From Anderseniella sp. (GTDB lineage: Bacteria; Pseudomonadota; Alphaproteobacteria; Rhizobiales; Aestuariivirgaceae): DNA of 64,000 nt. The stretch covers positions 372,001-436,000 of the forward strand of contig JANQOK010000013.1 of assembly GCA_028289645.1 (NCBI GenBank). Direction: 5' to 3'. Positions 56,193 to 64,000 of this stretch are shown here, in pieces (position 1 is the first letter of the stretch; each line of letters begins with the position of its first letter). Both the position numbers and the translations under genes were made by a program. The notes under the pieces were generated by a model. The model was not told where the DNA came from, made no database searches, and worked only from the letters and a program-made list of their open reading frames with translations.

Positions 56193-58069
56193 AGCGCATG
56201 TTGCAATCCGCATCCAGATCGACACTTGGCCTGGCCGCGCTGGTGTTTGCAGCCATAGCGCTGATCGGGGTCAACCTGTGGGCAGGGCAGGGCTTGAGCC
56301 GTTATCGGGCGGACATGACGGCGGGCGGCATTTACACTCTGTCCGATGCGACACGTTCGGTGCTGTCGGGACTGGATGAACCGGTGACGGTCCGGCTTTT
56401 CTACACACCGGAACTGGGCACACAGGTGCCGACCTACGCCCGCCACTATGACCGTGTCATGTCGATGCTGCGCCACTATGCCGACCTGTCAGCGGGGAGG
56501 CTGCGCGTCTCGCTGGTGAAGGCGGAACGGTTCACCGACGAAGAAGACGAGGCATCGGCGATCGGCCTGCAGGGCGCGCCGCTGCCCGGCGGCAATGGTT
56601 CTGCGTTTTTCGGTCTGGCCGGCACCAATTCCACCGATGAGCTTGAAATCATTCCGTTCCTGGCGCTGGAGCGTCAGAATTTCCTGGAGCTTGACCTGAC
56701 CCGCATGGTGTTCAAGCTCGCCAATGCGGGCAAGAAAAAAGTCGCATTGATGAGCCGGCTGCCGATTGCCGGCAATGTCAACCCGCAGACCGGACAGCGG
56801 ATTCCGGCCTGGGCGGTGCTCGGCCAGCTCAGGGATTTCTTCGACATCGAGTTTCTGTCGCCAACCTTTGACGCAGTTCCGGATGATGCCGACCTTCTGC
56901 TGCTGGTCGCGCCCGGCGAGTTGAACGAGAAGACGGCCTATGCCGTTGATCAGTACGCGCTGGCGGGCAAGCCGGTGATCGTGTTCGCAGATCCTTACTC
57001 GGAAGTATTGCCATCGGCTCGTGACAACCTGCAGGGCAACCCGATGTTTACCGCGCTCATGGCCGCGTGGGGCCTGCAGCTTGAGGCTGACAAGGTTGTC
57101 GGCGACATCGACAATTCGCGGCAGGTTCAATTCAACAACCAGGGTCAGCCGGCCATCGTCAATTATCTGCCCTGGCTGGCCATGGCGGAAACCAGTTTCG
57201 AGCGAACCGACGGTATCTTCAACCAGATATCGTCATTGCTGTTTGCATCTGCAGGGTCGCTCACGCCGGCCAATGAAGCCGGCACCAGCTTCCAGCCGCT
57301 GATCGCCAGCTCAGCCCGGTCCGCTATGATCGAGGTGAAGAAGCTGCGCAACCCAAACCCCATAGAGATGCTGCAGACGTTTCTGCCGGACGGGCAGCGG
57401 CGCGTGCTGGCGGCCCGGATACGGGGTGAGGCGAAGTCCTCTTTCAAAGAAGGCCGTCCCGCAGATGCCAAGCTTAAGGGTGACCATGTTGCCGCCGGGC
57501 CGGTGAACGTACTGGCGGTATCGGATGCAGACATGCTGTTTGATTCATTCTGGGCCGAGGTTGGCCAGTCGAACGGGCAACAGGTGGTTATACCGCGTGC
57601 CGGCAATGCCAATTTCCTGATCAACGCCATCCAGGACATGGCTGGTGGCCAGGCGCTGGCCGGCCTGCGCGGGCGTGGTGTTGAGCAGCGCCCGTTTACC
57701 CGGGTCGCGCAATTGCGTGCAGATGCCAATGCCAGGTTCAGGCAACAGGAGCAGTTGCTGAACAAGCGGCTGCAGGAAACCCAGAAGAAACTAACCGACC
57801 TGCTGTCGCGGTCGAAGGATGGTGAAGTGACCCTGAGCGAAGCCGACCAGAGGGCCATCGAGGAGTTTCGCACCGAGATGTTCACCGTCCGCAAGAGTTT
57901 GCGCGAGGTGCAACGCAATCTGCGGGCCGACATTGATGCGCTGGGAACCAGGGTCAAGGTCACCAACATCGCCGTTGTTCCCCTGTTCATTGCCCTGGCC
58001 GGATTGTTCCTGCTGTGGCGCAGGCGGGCTCGCGCCAGTGCGTCGAAATCCAGGGAGGCCGAGCAGTGA
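56189..58069 (+). CDS. GldG-like ABC-type auxiliary protein
   Basis: 626-residue membrane protein. Helix near residues 8-28, then the extracytoplasmic GldG-like region (about 35-550; SLSSATRS-like LSDATRSVLSGLDEPVTVRLFYT, LLLLVAPGELNEKTAYAVDQYAL) and a second helix near 595-612 before a charged end. A coiled coil (about 510-585, LLNKRLQETQKKLTDLL) precedes that helix. It is read as the substrate-handling or anchoring partner of the ABC pair. The start overlaps the permease stop (ATGA). Confidence 0.8.
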   Translation: MKRMLQSASRSTLGLAALVFAAIALIGVNLWAGQGLSRYRADMTAGGIYTLSDATRSVLSGLDEPVTVRLFYTPELGTQVPTYARHYDRVMSMLRHYADLSAGRLRVSLVKAERFTDEEDEASAIGLQGAPLPGGNGSAFFGLAGTNSTDELEIIPFLALERQNFLELDLTRMVFKLANAGKKKVALMSRLPIAGNVNPQTGQRIPAWAVLGQLRDFFDIEFLSPTFDAVPDDADLLLLVAPGELNEKTAYAVDQYALAGKPVIVFADPYSEVLPSARDNLQGNPMFTALMAAWGLQLEADKVVGDIDNSRQVQFNNQGQPAIVNYLPWLAMAETSFERTDGIFNQISSLLFASAGSLTPANEAGTSFQPLIASSARSAMIEVKKLRNPNPIEMLQTFLPDGQRRVLAARIRGEAKSSFKEGRPADAKLKGDHVAAGPVNVLAVSDADMLFDSFWAEVGQSNGQQVVIPRAGNANFLINAIQDMAGGQALAGLRGRGVEQRPFTRVAQLRADANARFRQQEQLLNKRLQETQKKLTDLLSRSKDGEVTLSEADQRAIEEFRTEMFTVRKSLREVQRNLRADIDALGTRVKVTNIAVVPLFIALAGLFLLWRRRARASASKSREAEQ

Positions 58070-59082
58070 CACCTCGCAGCGTGATAGTCCTGGCGGTTGC
58101 AGCCGCCATTTCGGTGGCCGGTGCCGCCTGGCAATTGGAGGCAAATACGTCCGGGTATGAGGAAGCGCAGCGCGGTCAGCGGTTGTTGCCGGACCTGTTG
58201 CCGAAAGCAAATGACGTCACTGCAATTGTCCTGACCCAGGCAGACAAAAGTGTTCGCATCGAACGGGAAGGCACATCCTATGTGATCGGCGGGTCCGGGT
58301 ACCCTGTAAAAGGCGGTAAGTTCCAGACTGCCATCGTGGCGACAGCCAGCCTTGAGAAGTTTGACGCCAAGACCGCGCGCGCGGACAAGTATCCGCTGAT
58401 CGAAGTGGAAGCGCCGGACGGCAAGGACGCAAAGAGCCGGCTGATCCGGTTTGAAGATGCCGGCGGCGGCAATGTCGGCGAGATCATACTGGGCAAGAAG
58501 GCGCGCGGCCGCTTGGGCGGCGCCATTGGTGACGGCCAGTATGTGCGGCTGCCCAATAGCGGCCAGAGCTGGCTCGCCCGCGGTGTCGTTGACGCGGATG
58601 TGAAACTGGAGACCTGGGTCGATACTGCGGTAACTGACATGAATGTCGATCACGTGGTGCGCGCGACCTTCCAGCCTGCGGGCGGGCCGGAACTGATGGT
58701 GCGCCGTACCGGTGTGACGGAAGGCGGCCAGCCCAAGTTCGAGGTGAACGGGGTTCCTGACGGCAGGACCCCGAAGAACGACCTGACGCTGAGATATGCC
58801 GCCACCGACCTGGGCAATGTCAGTTTCGTGGACGTGCGCAAGGATCAGGGTGGTGATGTTGTGCAGCGAACCAGGCTGATGATGGCGGACGGTCTGACGA
58901 CAGAGTTCCGTATTACTGCCGATGACTGGGTGAGCCTTCATGTCGTCAATGACGGCAAGGACAAGATCACGACAAAGGATATCAAGGACCGCACCGGGGG
59001 CTGGCAGTACAAGCTGGCCGATTACAAGCTGAAGCAGTTGCGGTTGACCATGGCGGACCTCACCGAAGACAAGGTGGAGTAG
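58066..59082 (+). CDS. DUF4340 domain protein
   Basis: 338 residues from a GTG at 58066 that overlaps the upstream stop (GTGA). One N-terminal helix (VIVLAVAAAISVAGAAW) leads to a periplasmic beta-rich body with DUF4340 features: KSVRIEREGTSYVIGG, LIRFEDAGGGNVGEIILGKKA, YVRLPNSGQSWLARG. Family members almost always accompany GldG-like ABC operons, as here, so a role in the same envelope complex is likely. Last gene of the operon; the convergent gene ends 2 bases on. Confidence 0.8.
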   Translation: MTPRSVIVLAVAAAISVAGAAWQLEANTSGYEEAQRGQRLLPDLLPKANDVTAIVLTQADKSVRIEREGTSYVIGGSGYPVKGGKFQTAIVATASLEKFDAKTARADKYPLIEVEAPDGKDAKSRLIRFEDAGGGNVGEIILGKKARGRLGGAIGDGQYVRLPNSGQSWLARGVVDADVKLETWVDTAVTDMNVDHVVRATFQPAGGPELMVRRTGVTEGGQPKFEVNGVPDGRTPKNDLTLRYAATDLGNVSFVDVRKDQGGDVVQRTRLMMADGLTTEFRITADDWVSLHVVNDGKDKITTKDIKDRTGGWQYKLADYKLKQLRLTMADLTEDKVE

Positions 59083-59084
59083 GC

Positions 59085-59462
59085 CTACTGATCCAGGGTG
59101 AACAATTTCACCGCCTTTGCATCCACATAGGCAAAGCAACCGGCCAGTTGCGGCAGAAGCGGTGTTGACGTGTAGGCACCAATCGCGCCGCGCGCCTCAA
59201 GTCGTCCGGCATATCCTGCGGTGTCGCCATAGGTGACCCATGTGCCCGGCATCCAGGTCGGACGAACAGGCCGCCCGCCGGCCTCAATGATGTTCGCGAA
59301 CACTTCGGTTTCGGTCATGGACGGTGGAAACACCGCCAGCATGGTGCCCGACTGTTCCGGGTTCACCCGGCCGAGATGCATGAACAGCGCGAACCCGGCC
59401 AGTGAGACAAGCAGGATTGCCGCGAACAGCGCGCCGGCAGTTCCGTGTCCGGGCCATTTCAC
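59085..59462 (-). CDS. Small single-pass membrane protein
   Basis: 125 residues from a GTG at 59462, 5 bases beyond the stop of the MFS gene. One N-terminal helix (AGALFAAILLVSLAGFALFMHL) and a small periplasmic domain (GRVNPEQSGTMLAVFPPSMTETEVFANI) follow. A longer frame into the MFS gene reads as shadow. Family not recognised; probably co-transcribed with the MFS gene. Function unknown. Confidence 0.6.
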   Translation of the reverse strand: MKWPGHGTAGALFAAILLVSLAGFALFMHLGRVNPEQSGTMLAVFPPSMTETEVFANIIEAGGRPVRPTWMPGTWVTYGDTAGYAGRLEARGAIGAYTSTPLLPQLAGCFAYVDAKAVKLFTLDQ

Positions 59463-59466
59463 GTCA

Positions 59467-60711
59467 CTAAGCCTGCGCGCCGCCCGGCACGGAAAACGCC
59501 GGCGCGCGCACCTCCTTGATCGGCCAGTGCATAAGGGCTGCGAACAGGCCGAGCGCCACGCCGGTCCACCAGACAGTGTCGTAGGTGCCGGTCTGGTCAT
59601 ACAGCCTGCCGCCCAGCCACACGCCGAGGAACGAGCCAACCTGATGGGACAGGAATACCACTCCATACAGCATGGCCATGTACCGGGTGCCGCAGATGAC
59701 AGTCACCAGCCCCATGGTTAGTGGTATGGTAGACAACCACAACAATCCCAGGCAGGCGGAGAAAACAACCGTCGATAGCGGGGTTATGGGCAGCACGAAG
59801 AACAGGGTCATGGCCACGGATCGGGCCAGATACAAAAGTGTCAGGCTGTAGCGCTTGGAGTACTTGCCGCCGACAATGCCTGCTGAATAAGCGCCGACAA
59901 TATTGAACAGTCCGACAATTCCGATCGACCAGGCAGCAAGCTGCGCGTCAATACCTTCCTGCACCAGCAAGGGCGGGAAGTGGACCGTCATGAAGGCGAC
60001 GTGAAAACCACAGACGAAAAAGCCGAGCGTCAGCAGCACGAAGCTGGGACTGCCTGCGGCTCGTGACAACGCCTGGGAAATGCTCATTTCAAGCTCGGTC
60101 TCATCGCGAGCGACACCACCGCGCGAAGCCCGCAACGGCAGCACCAGCGCGAACATGAACAGCACTGAACCGGCGAGCAGCAGCAACGCCATCTGCCAGC
60201 CGAAACCGGATATGAACGCCTGTCCCAGCGGCGCAAACACGAACTGTCCCATGGAGCTTGCCGCGGTGGCGATGCCAAATGACCATGAGCGCTTCTCAGG
60301 CGGCACCAGGCGTGCAAACGACGCCATGATCACCGAGAACGAGGTCATGGCAATGCCGAGCCCCATCAGCAGACCGCCGGAGAGCATCAGCACGAAGACA
60401 CTATCGGCTATCGCCATCAGGGCCAGGCCGGCGGCATAGATGACGGCACCGGCAATGATGACCCGGAATGTGCCGAACTTGTCGGCAAAGGCTCCGGCGA
60501 ACGGTTGCGCCATGCCCCAGATCAGGTTCTGCAGGGCCATGGCCAGCGCGAAAGTTTCACGGCCCCAGCCATTGGCTTCGGTAATGGGCGCGGTGAACAG
60601 GCCCATGGTGGAGCGTGCGCCGAACGCGATCAGGGCGATCAGACAGCCGCAGATGATAACCAGCATCGGGCTGATCGACGGAGCCGGGGAAGGTGTGGCG
60701 GTGTTTGTCAT
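59467..60711 (-). CDS. Major facilitator superfamily transporter
   Basis: 414-residue MFS protein with 12 hydrophobic helices. The loop 2-3 and helix 1-4 region reads like the OFA/oxalate-formate antiporter branch (GARSTMGLFTAPITEANGW, FAGAFADKFGTFRVI). The ATG at 60711 has AGGAAAC upstream (MTNTATPSPAPS); a frame to 60738 adds nine. Substrate unknown; monocarboxylate transport is an inference from the branch. Divergent from ppk2. Confidence 0.82.
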   Translation of the reverse strand: MTNTATPSPAPSISPMLVIICGCLIALIAFGARSTMGLFTAPITEANGWGRETFALAMALQNLIWGMAQPFAGAFADKFGTFRVIIAGAVIYAAGLALMAIADSVFVLMLSGGLLMGLGIAMTSFSVIMASFARLVPPEKRSWSFGIATAASSMGQFVFAPLGQAFISGFGWQMALLLLAGSVLFMFALVLPLRASRGGVARDETELEMSISQALSRAAGSPSFVLLTLGFFVCGFHVAFMTVHFPPLLVQEGIDAQLAAWSIGIVGLFNIVGAYSAGIVGGKYSKRYSLTLLYLARSVAMTLFFVLPITPLSTVVFSACLGLLWLSTIPLTMGLVTVICGTRYMAMLYGVVFLSHQVGSFLGVWLGGRLYDQTGTYDTVWWTGVALGLFAALMHWPIKEVRAPAFSVPGGAQA

Positions 60712-60814
60712 GCAACGTTTCCTGAACCAGTCAAACAATTGTCATAAATCAAAGTTGACGTTGTGGTTTTCTGGTATCCTTCAGTTTGGGGAGTTGTAAG
60801 CAAACGGAGGTCTC

Positions 60815-61786
60815 ATGGCAGAAGAATCTCATGAAGAGGCGGCGAAGTCTACTGACACGCCACCTGTCGGCAATGCTAAATCCAATGGTCAGGCATTACC
60901 GGAAAACATTGCTAAGGATGCTGCCGGAGACCAGCGTGACCAGATTCGCAGGGTGTTTGAAGGCGGTGAATACCCCTACAAGACCAAGATCCGCAGGCCT
61001 GCCTACGAAAAGCAGAAGGCGGAACTGCAGGTCGAACTGCTGAAGGTGCAGGAGTGGGTCAAGGCGACGGATCAGCGTATCGTCCTGTTGTTTGAAGGCC
61101 GCGATGCGGCCGGCAAGGGCGGCACGATCAAGCGCTTTACCGAGCATCTGAACCCGCGCGGAGCGCGCGTTGTGGCGCTGGAAAAGCCCACGGACCGTGA
61201 AAAGACGCAATGGTATTTCCAGCGCTATATCGAGCACCTGCCGTCCGGCGGCGAGATCGTGTTTTTCGACCGCTCCTGGTATAACAGGGCCGGCGTCGAA
61301 CGGGTCATGGGGTTCTGTTCAGCCAACGAGTATCTCGAGTTCATGCGCCAGACCCCTGATTTCGAGCGCATGATCGTGCGCAGCGGCATAAGGCTGTTCA
61401 AGTACTGGTTCTCGGTCACCCGCGACGAACAGTTGCGCCGGTTCCAGTCGCGCGAGGTGGAACCCCTGAAGAAATGGAAGCTATCACCCATTGACCGGGC
61501 TTCCCTCGATAAATGGGACGATTACACTGAGGCCAAGGAAGCTATGTTCTTCTACACGGACACGGCCGATGCACCATGGACCATCATCAAGTCCAACGAC
61601 AAGAAACGGGCAAGGTTGAACTGCATGCGCCATTTCCTGTCGTCATTGCCGTATCCCGGCAAGAACACCAGGGCGGTTAAAACGCCCAACTCGCTGATTG
61701 TCGGATCCGGCGGTGATGTCATTGGGCGCAGCGATCATGTGCTCGGCAGCAGCCTGCATCCGGATCAGCGCAAGGGCGGTGCGTGA
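60815..61786 (+). CDS. ppk2: Polyphosphate kinase 2
   Basis: 323-residue PPK2-family enzyme that transfers phosphate between polyphosphate and nucleotides. Disordered first 55 residues, then the core: RIVLLFEGRDAAGKGGTIKRF (Walker A), PRGARVVALEKPTDREKTQWYFQRY, IVFFDRSWYNRAGVERVMGF (Walker B and lid), and later KWKLSPIDRASLDKWDDY. Single-domain length fits class I (nucleoside-diphosphate) enzymes. The ATG follows GGAGG. Convergent with the YigZ gene. Confidence 0.93.
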   Translation: MAEESHEEAAKSTDTPPVGNAKSNGQALPENIAKDAAGDQRDQIRRVFEGGEYPYKTKIRRPAYEKQKAELQVELLKVQEWVKATDQRIVLLFEGRDAAGKGGTIKRFTEHLNPRGARVVALEKPTDREKTQWYFQRYIEHLPSGGEIVFFDRSWYNRAGVERVMGFCSANEYLEFMRQTPDFERMIVRSGIRLFKYWFSVTRDEQLRRFQSREVEPLKKWKLSPIDRASLDKWDDYTEAKEAMFFYTDTADAPWTIIKSNDKKRARLNCMRHFLSSLPYPGKNTRAVKTPNSLIVGSGGDVIGRSDHVLGSSLHPDQRKGGA

Positions 61787-61792
61787 TCGGTC

Positions 61793-62353
61793 TCAGTTGT
61801 CTGCAGTAACCTCAGCGACAGCGTGTTCGGGACCCTCAATGGAGATGGTAACCCCGGTATCGCTGTAGGCCCTATCGACCACGTTGAGGCCTGAAGCTGC
61901 GATTCGCTGTTCCATGGACGACATGTCTTGAAAAGGGCAGGTGACGGTACGGCTCACGATACGATGCCACGGCAGCAATGTCGCCGCTTCGACTGTGCGA
62001 AGCGCAGTGCCGGCGTAGGCGCGTGCCAGGCCGCCTGTGCCCAGTTTGGTGCCGCCGAAGTAGCGCACAACAATGATGCCTACATCAACCAGGTCTGCCC
62101 CGATCAGCACTTTAAGCGCCGGCATGCCGGAAGTGCCTGCCGGTTCGCCATCGTCTTTGGCACCTTCTTCAATGCGGTTGTCAGGCAGCATGCGGCGAAA
62201 GGCGGTGACATGATGAGATGCCTTGCGGTGCACCTTGCGCAGAGTTGCAAGCCGGTCGTCGAATTCGGCCCATGGGACGAGGTGACCAATGAAGCGCGAG
62301 CCTCTTTCCTCAAGCTCTGAAGTGGTCGACGCGCTGATTGTGTAATTGGGCAT
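61793..62353 (-). CDS. YigZ/IMPACT family protein
   Basis: 186 residues of the YigZ/IMPACT (UPF0029) fold. The signature is present: EERGSRFIGHLVPW, KASHHVTAFR, DDGEPAGTSGMPAL and VVRYFGGTKLGTGGLARAY. The N-terminal domain resembles RNase-fold proteins; the C-terminus has the ferredoxin-like extension. Bacterial members have no firm function. A terminator-like hairpin lies upstream (62374-62404). Confidence 0.9.
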   Translation of the reverse strand: MPNYTISASTTSELEERGSRFIGHLVPWAEFDDRLATLRKVHRKASHHVTAFRRMLPDNRIEEGAKDDGEPAGTSGMPALKVLIGADLVDVGIIVVRYFGGTKLGTGGLARAYAGTALRTVEAATLLPWHRIVSRTVTCPFQDMSSMEQRIAASGLNVVDRAYSDTGVTISIEGPEHAVAEVTADN

Positions 62354-62373
62354 CTAGCAATAAAGACAGCAAG

Positions 62374-62404
62374 AAGGCCTCCAGATCAACAAACTGGAGG
62401 CCTT
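62374..62404 (-). terminator. Hairpin between YigZ and secreted-protein genes
   Basis: Perfect 11-bp stem AAGGCCTCCAG (62374-62384) and CTGGAGGCCTT (62394-62404), loop ATCAACAAA. On the minus strand it is followed by CTTGCTGTCTTTATT, only moderately T-rich. It probably ends the secreted-protein transcript. Confidence 0.65.
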
Positions 62405-62436
62405 CAACTGTTGTTTCTTTCCATCTGTTGGTCCGG

Positions 62437-62886
62437 TTACCTTGGACGGCAGCCTTCATATCTCATGCAGCCGGCGTAGTTGCCGCCGCCATAGCCCCAA
62501 CGACGGACACATGCGCGATGCACACGGCGGCAGGACCGGCCGCCGCGATAAGAGCGACGGTAGGACCGGCGGACGCGTGGCCGGTAGTAGTAGTCATTGT
62601 AGTAGTAAGGGTAGCCGCCATAGTACCTGCCGTAATAATACGGATAACCGAATCCGAAGCCGATATATGGTCCGCCCCACCGGCGATGGCGCCAGCGTCG
62701 CCTGTGCCGGCGCTTGCGCTTGTGAACCTTGGTCACCTTGGATGCTTCTCGTGCAATGTCGGGCGCTGCCGTGCTGGCCAACCCGCTGGCAGCAGGCGTG
62801 GCCGAGGCGCCGCTTGCGCCCATGAAAAGAGCCCCGGCAGCCAATAACCCTGCACATGCAATAGACTTGATATTGAGTCCGTTCAT
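62437..62886 (-). CDS. Secreted Tyr/Gly/Arg-rich protein
   Basis: 149 residues: signal peptide ending near ASA (about residue 29), a short Ala-rich segment, then a strongly basic run (KRKRRHRRRWRHRR) and a low-complexity Tyr/Gly tract (GFGFGYPYYYGRYYGGYPYYY), ending with a Cys-containing Arg/Gly part. Similar small secreted YXR-rich proteins are common in Rhizobiales and have no known function; nucleic acid or polysaccharide binding is conceivable. A strong coding signal with no internal stops. Terminator downstream at 62374-62404. Confidence 0.7.
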   Translation of the reverse strand: MNGLNIKSIACAGLLAAGALFMGASGASATPAASGLASTAAPDIAREASKVTKVHKRKRRHRRRWRHRRWGGPYIGFGFGYPYYYGRYYGGYPYYYNDYYYRPRVRRSYRRSYRGGRSCRRVHRACVRRWGYGGGNYAGCMRYEGCRPR

Positions 62887-62961
62887 GTCGTTTCCTTTCG
62901 AGCTCGCCCCTCGATGCAGGAAAGTTAGCGCCTTACTTATGGCGATGTTTTGACAAAAATC

Positions 62962-62993
62962 AAAAAGGCTCCCCGTGCATGGCAGGGGAGCCT
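62962..62993 (-). terminator. Intrinsic terminator of grxD
   Basis: AGGCTCCCC (62966-62974) pairs with GGGGAGCCT (62985-62993), loop 10 bases. On the minus strand it is followed by TTTTTGATTTTTG. A strong terminator for the grxD transcript. Confidence 0.85.
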
Positions 62994-63029
62994 CAAATGC
63001 AGGACAGCGGCAGGAAAACTGCCGATAGG

Positions 63030-63377
63030 TCAGGCGTTTGCGTTGGCTTCCTTAACCTCAATACCGCTGCTGGCGAAGGTGTCCTTCAATTCGCCGTTCT
63101 GGAACATCTCGGTGACGATGTCACAACCGCCGACAAACTCGCCCTTTACATACAGCTGCGGGATGGTTGGCCAGTCGGAAAACTCCTTGATGCCGTTGCG
63201 CAGGTCATCCGACTGCAGCACGTTGACACCCGCATAAGGCACGCCGAGATAGTCCAGCATCTGAACGACCCGGCCAGAAAACCCGCATTGTGGCTGATCG
63301 GGAGTGCCCTTCATGAACAATACGACGTCGTTGGTCTTGACGGCGTTGCCGATCCAGTCGTTGATTGGGTTGGTCAT
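63030..63377 (-). CDS. grxD: Monothiol glutaredoxin, Grx4 type
   Basis: 115-residue CGFS-type glutaredoxin; the active site CGFS is in [13 protein letters not shown]. It carries iron-sulfur clusters with BolA proteins. The flanking signature [19 protein letters not shown] is intact. The ATG at 63377 has GGAG seven bases upstream; the ATG at 63389 is part of that sequence. It lies 119 bases after bolA on the same strand, the usual partner order. Confidence 0.95.
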   Translation of the reverse strand: MTNPINDWIGNAVKTNDVVLFMKGTPDQPQCGFSGRVVQMLDYLGVPYAGVNVLQSDDLRNGIKEFSDWPTIPQLYVKGEFVGGCDIVTEMFQNGELKDTFASSGIEVKEANANA

Positions 63378-63496
63378 CTTGGTCTCCATGGTTCCGGCGC
63401 ACAGTTACCGGGTGATTGTGTTGCTTTCTGTCTTACACGTCCCGCCTGTCGGTTACCAGAGCCTGCAGGCACGCGGGAAACTAGTCTGTGTCAGTC

Positions 63497-63730
63497 TCAG
63501 TCCGGCGCGCTGGTGGTCAGTGCCAGGGCATGCAGTTCGCCGCCCATCTTTCCCTTGAGTGCGGAGTAGACCATCTGGTGCTGGCGCACCTTGGGCTTGC
63601 CGCGAAACGCTTCCGACACGATGGTCGCAGCCCAGTGGTCGTTGTCTCCTGCCAGATCGGTGAGCTCTATCTCGGCGTCCGGAATGGCTTCCTTGATCAT
63701 GGCAGTGATTTCTTCAGCGGGCATTGGCAT
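63497..63730 (-). CDS. bolA: BolA family protein
   Basis: 77-residue BolA. It has EIELTDLAGDNDHWAATIVSEAF and the C-terminal RHQMVYSALK-like RQHQMVYSALKGKMGGELHALAL. BolA-Grx4 complexes bind [2Fe-2S] clusters and act in cluster trafficking; grxD follows on the same strand. It starts 10 bases after the purL stop, so probably shares that transcript. Confidence 0.95.
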   Translation of the reverse strand: MPMPAEEITAMIKEAIPDAEIELTDLAGDNDHWAATIVSEAFRGKPKVRQHQMVYSALKGKMGGELHALALTTSAPD

Positions 63731-63740
63731 GTGATGTCCT

Positions 63741-64000
63741 TTAAGCGACTTCCGTTGCGGTGCTCATATAGTCCGGGAACCAGCCTTCATGGGCAGCGCG
63801 CAACTTGTTGAGGGATATGGAGGCTTCTCCCATTACAATCAAGCCTGAGCCGGTGACCGTACCGATTCGCGAGGCGGAAATGCCGGCATCTTCCGCCGCG
63901 CCGAGCAGGCCGTGTGCGTCCATGGGCTTGCAGGTCAGCACGTAACGTGCCTGGTCTTCGCCAAACAGCGCCGCGTGGACTTCCACATCACGCGGCAGCT
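63741..64000 (-). CDS. purL: Phosphoribosylformylglycinamidine synthase II, C-terminus (partial)
   Basis: The 3' end of purL, continuing past the right window edge in frame (CTGCCGCGTGATGTG...). The 86 visible residues have the PurL C-terminal pattern: LFGEDQARYVLTCKP, LGAAEDAGISASRIGTVTG, and a final LRAAHEGWFPDYM. PurL makes FGAM from FGAR in purine synthesis. The purL-bolA-grxD order is common in Rhizobiales. The catalytic part is outside the window. Confidence 0.9.
   Translation of the reverse strand, partial: LPRDVEVHAALFGEDQARYVLTCKPMDAHGLLGAAEDAGISASRIGTVTGSGLIVMGEASISLNKLRAAHEGWFPDYMSTATEVA

Noticed and set aside
57163-59139. 658-residue minus-strand frame opposite the GldG-like and DUF4340 genes
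   Set aside because: Long only because of high G+C; composition is repetitive and it is opposite two coupled operon genes.

Overview
The window is G+C-rich chromosomal DNA from an alphaproteobacterium, most likely of the Hyphomicrobiales (Rhizobiales) or a close relative. The evidence is the dksA-fliO-cckA cluster, a recA promoter with a perfect GAAC-N7-GAAC SOS box (the alphaproteobacterial LexA site), a DksA with only one of the four zinc-finger cysteines, a DUF2585 (UPF0314) protein, and the purL-bolA-grxD and trmJ-murI neighbourhoods. I see no prophage, CRISPR array, rRNA or tRNA. Most of the window is core genome with short accessory insertions.

Layout. 0-6 kb: a CoxE-type VWA protein, a TupA-like ATP-grasp enzyme, a DUF302 periplasmic protein, and an indolepyruvate/phenylpyruvate decarboxylase coupled to a DUF2585 membrane protein. 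5-12 kb: a minus-strand envelope set (ycjX, ycjF, lemA, DUF2207, M48 protease) with a 271-bp MITE-like element inserted between lemA and the DUF2207 gene. 12-18 kb: a SixA-like phosphatase, an orphan TadG-like pilus protein, and a GTG-initiated hybrid histidine kinase flanked by two similar single-domain response regulators. 18-22 kb: a tctCBA tripartite tricarboxylate transporter. 22-24.5 kb: overlapping MaoC-type hydratase, metA (acetyl-CoA type by its Glu111) and an unassigned P-loop protein. 24.5-27.3 kb: a Slam-type outer-membrane protein overlapping a TbpB-like lipoprotein gene, a candidate type XI secretion pair.

27-34.5 kb: a DUF2975/XRE pair, two small lipoproteins, moxR, dksA, fliO, cckA and a small ACT-like protein. 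34.5-40 kb: gamma-glutamylcyclotransferase, amidase, Ldh2-type dehydrogenase, a membrane-anchored LAS-type metallopeptidase candidate, an A+T-rich orphan and a dipeptidase homologue with altered metal ligands. 40-46 kb: recA, alaS, an acetyltransferase and a porin-like protein. 46-50.5 kb (minus): GFA, PhyH, lytic transglycosylase, icd, PilZ. 50.7-54.6 kb: trmJ-murI-PPOX, then rpsD behind a terminator-like leader, then a GST. 54.7-59.1 kb: a four-gene Gld-type ABC operon. 59-64 kb: MFS exporter, ppk2, YigZ, a Tyr/Gly/Arg-rich secreted protein, grxD, bolA and the 3' end of purL.

Most genes have housekeeping or envelope roles. The items most worth a second look are the Slam/lipoprotein pair, the RR-kinase-RR phosphorelay island, the MITE-like element, the rpsD leader, the LAS-type peptidase and the degenerate M19 enzyme. 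Family calls are from reading motifs by eye, and no database search was run.
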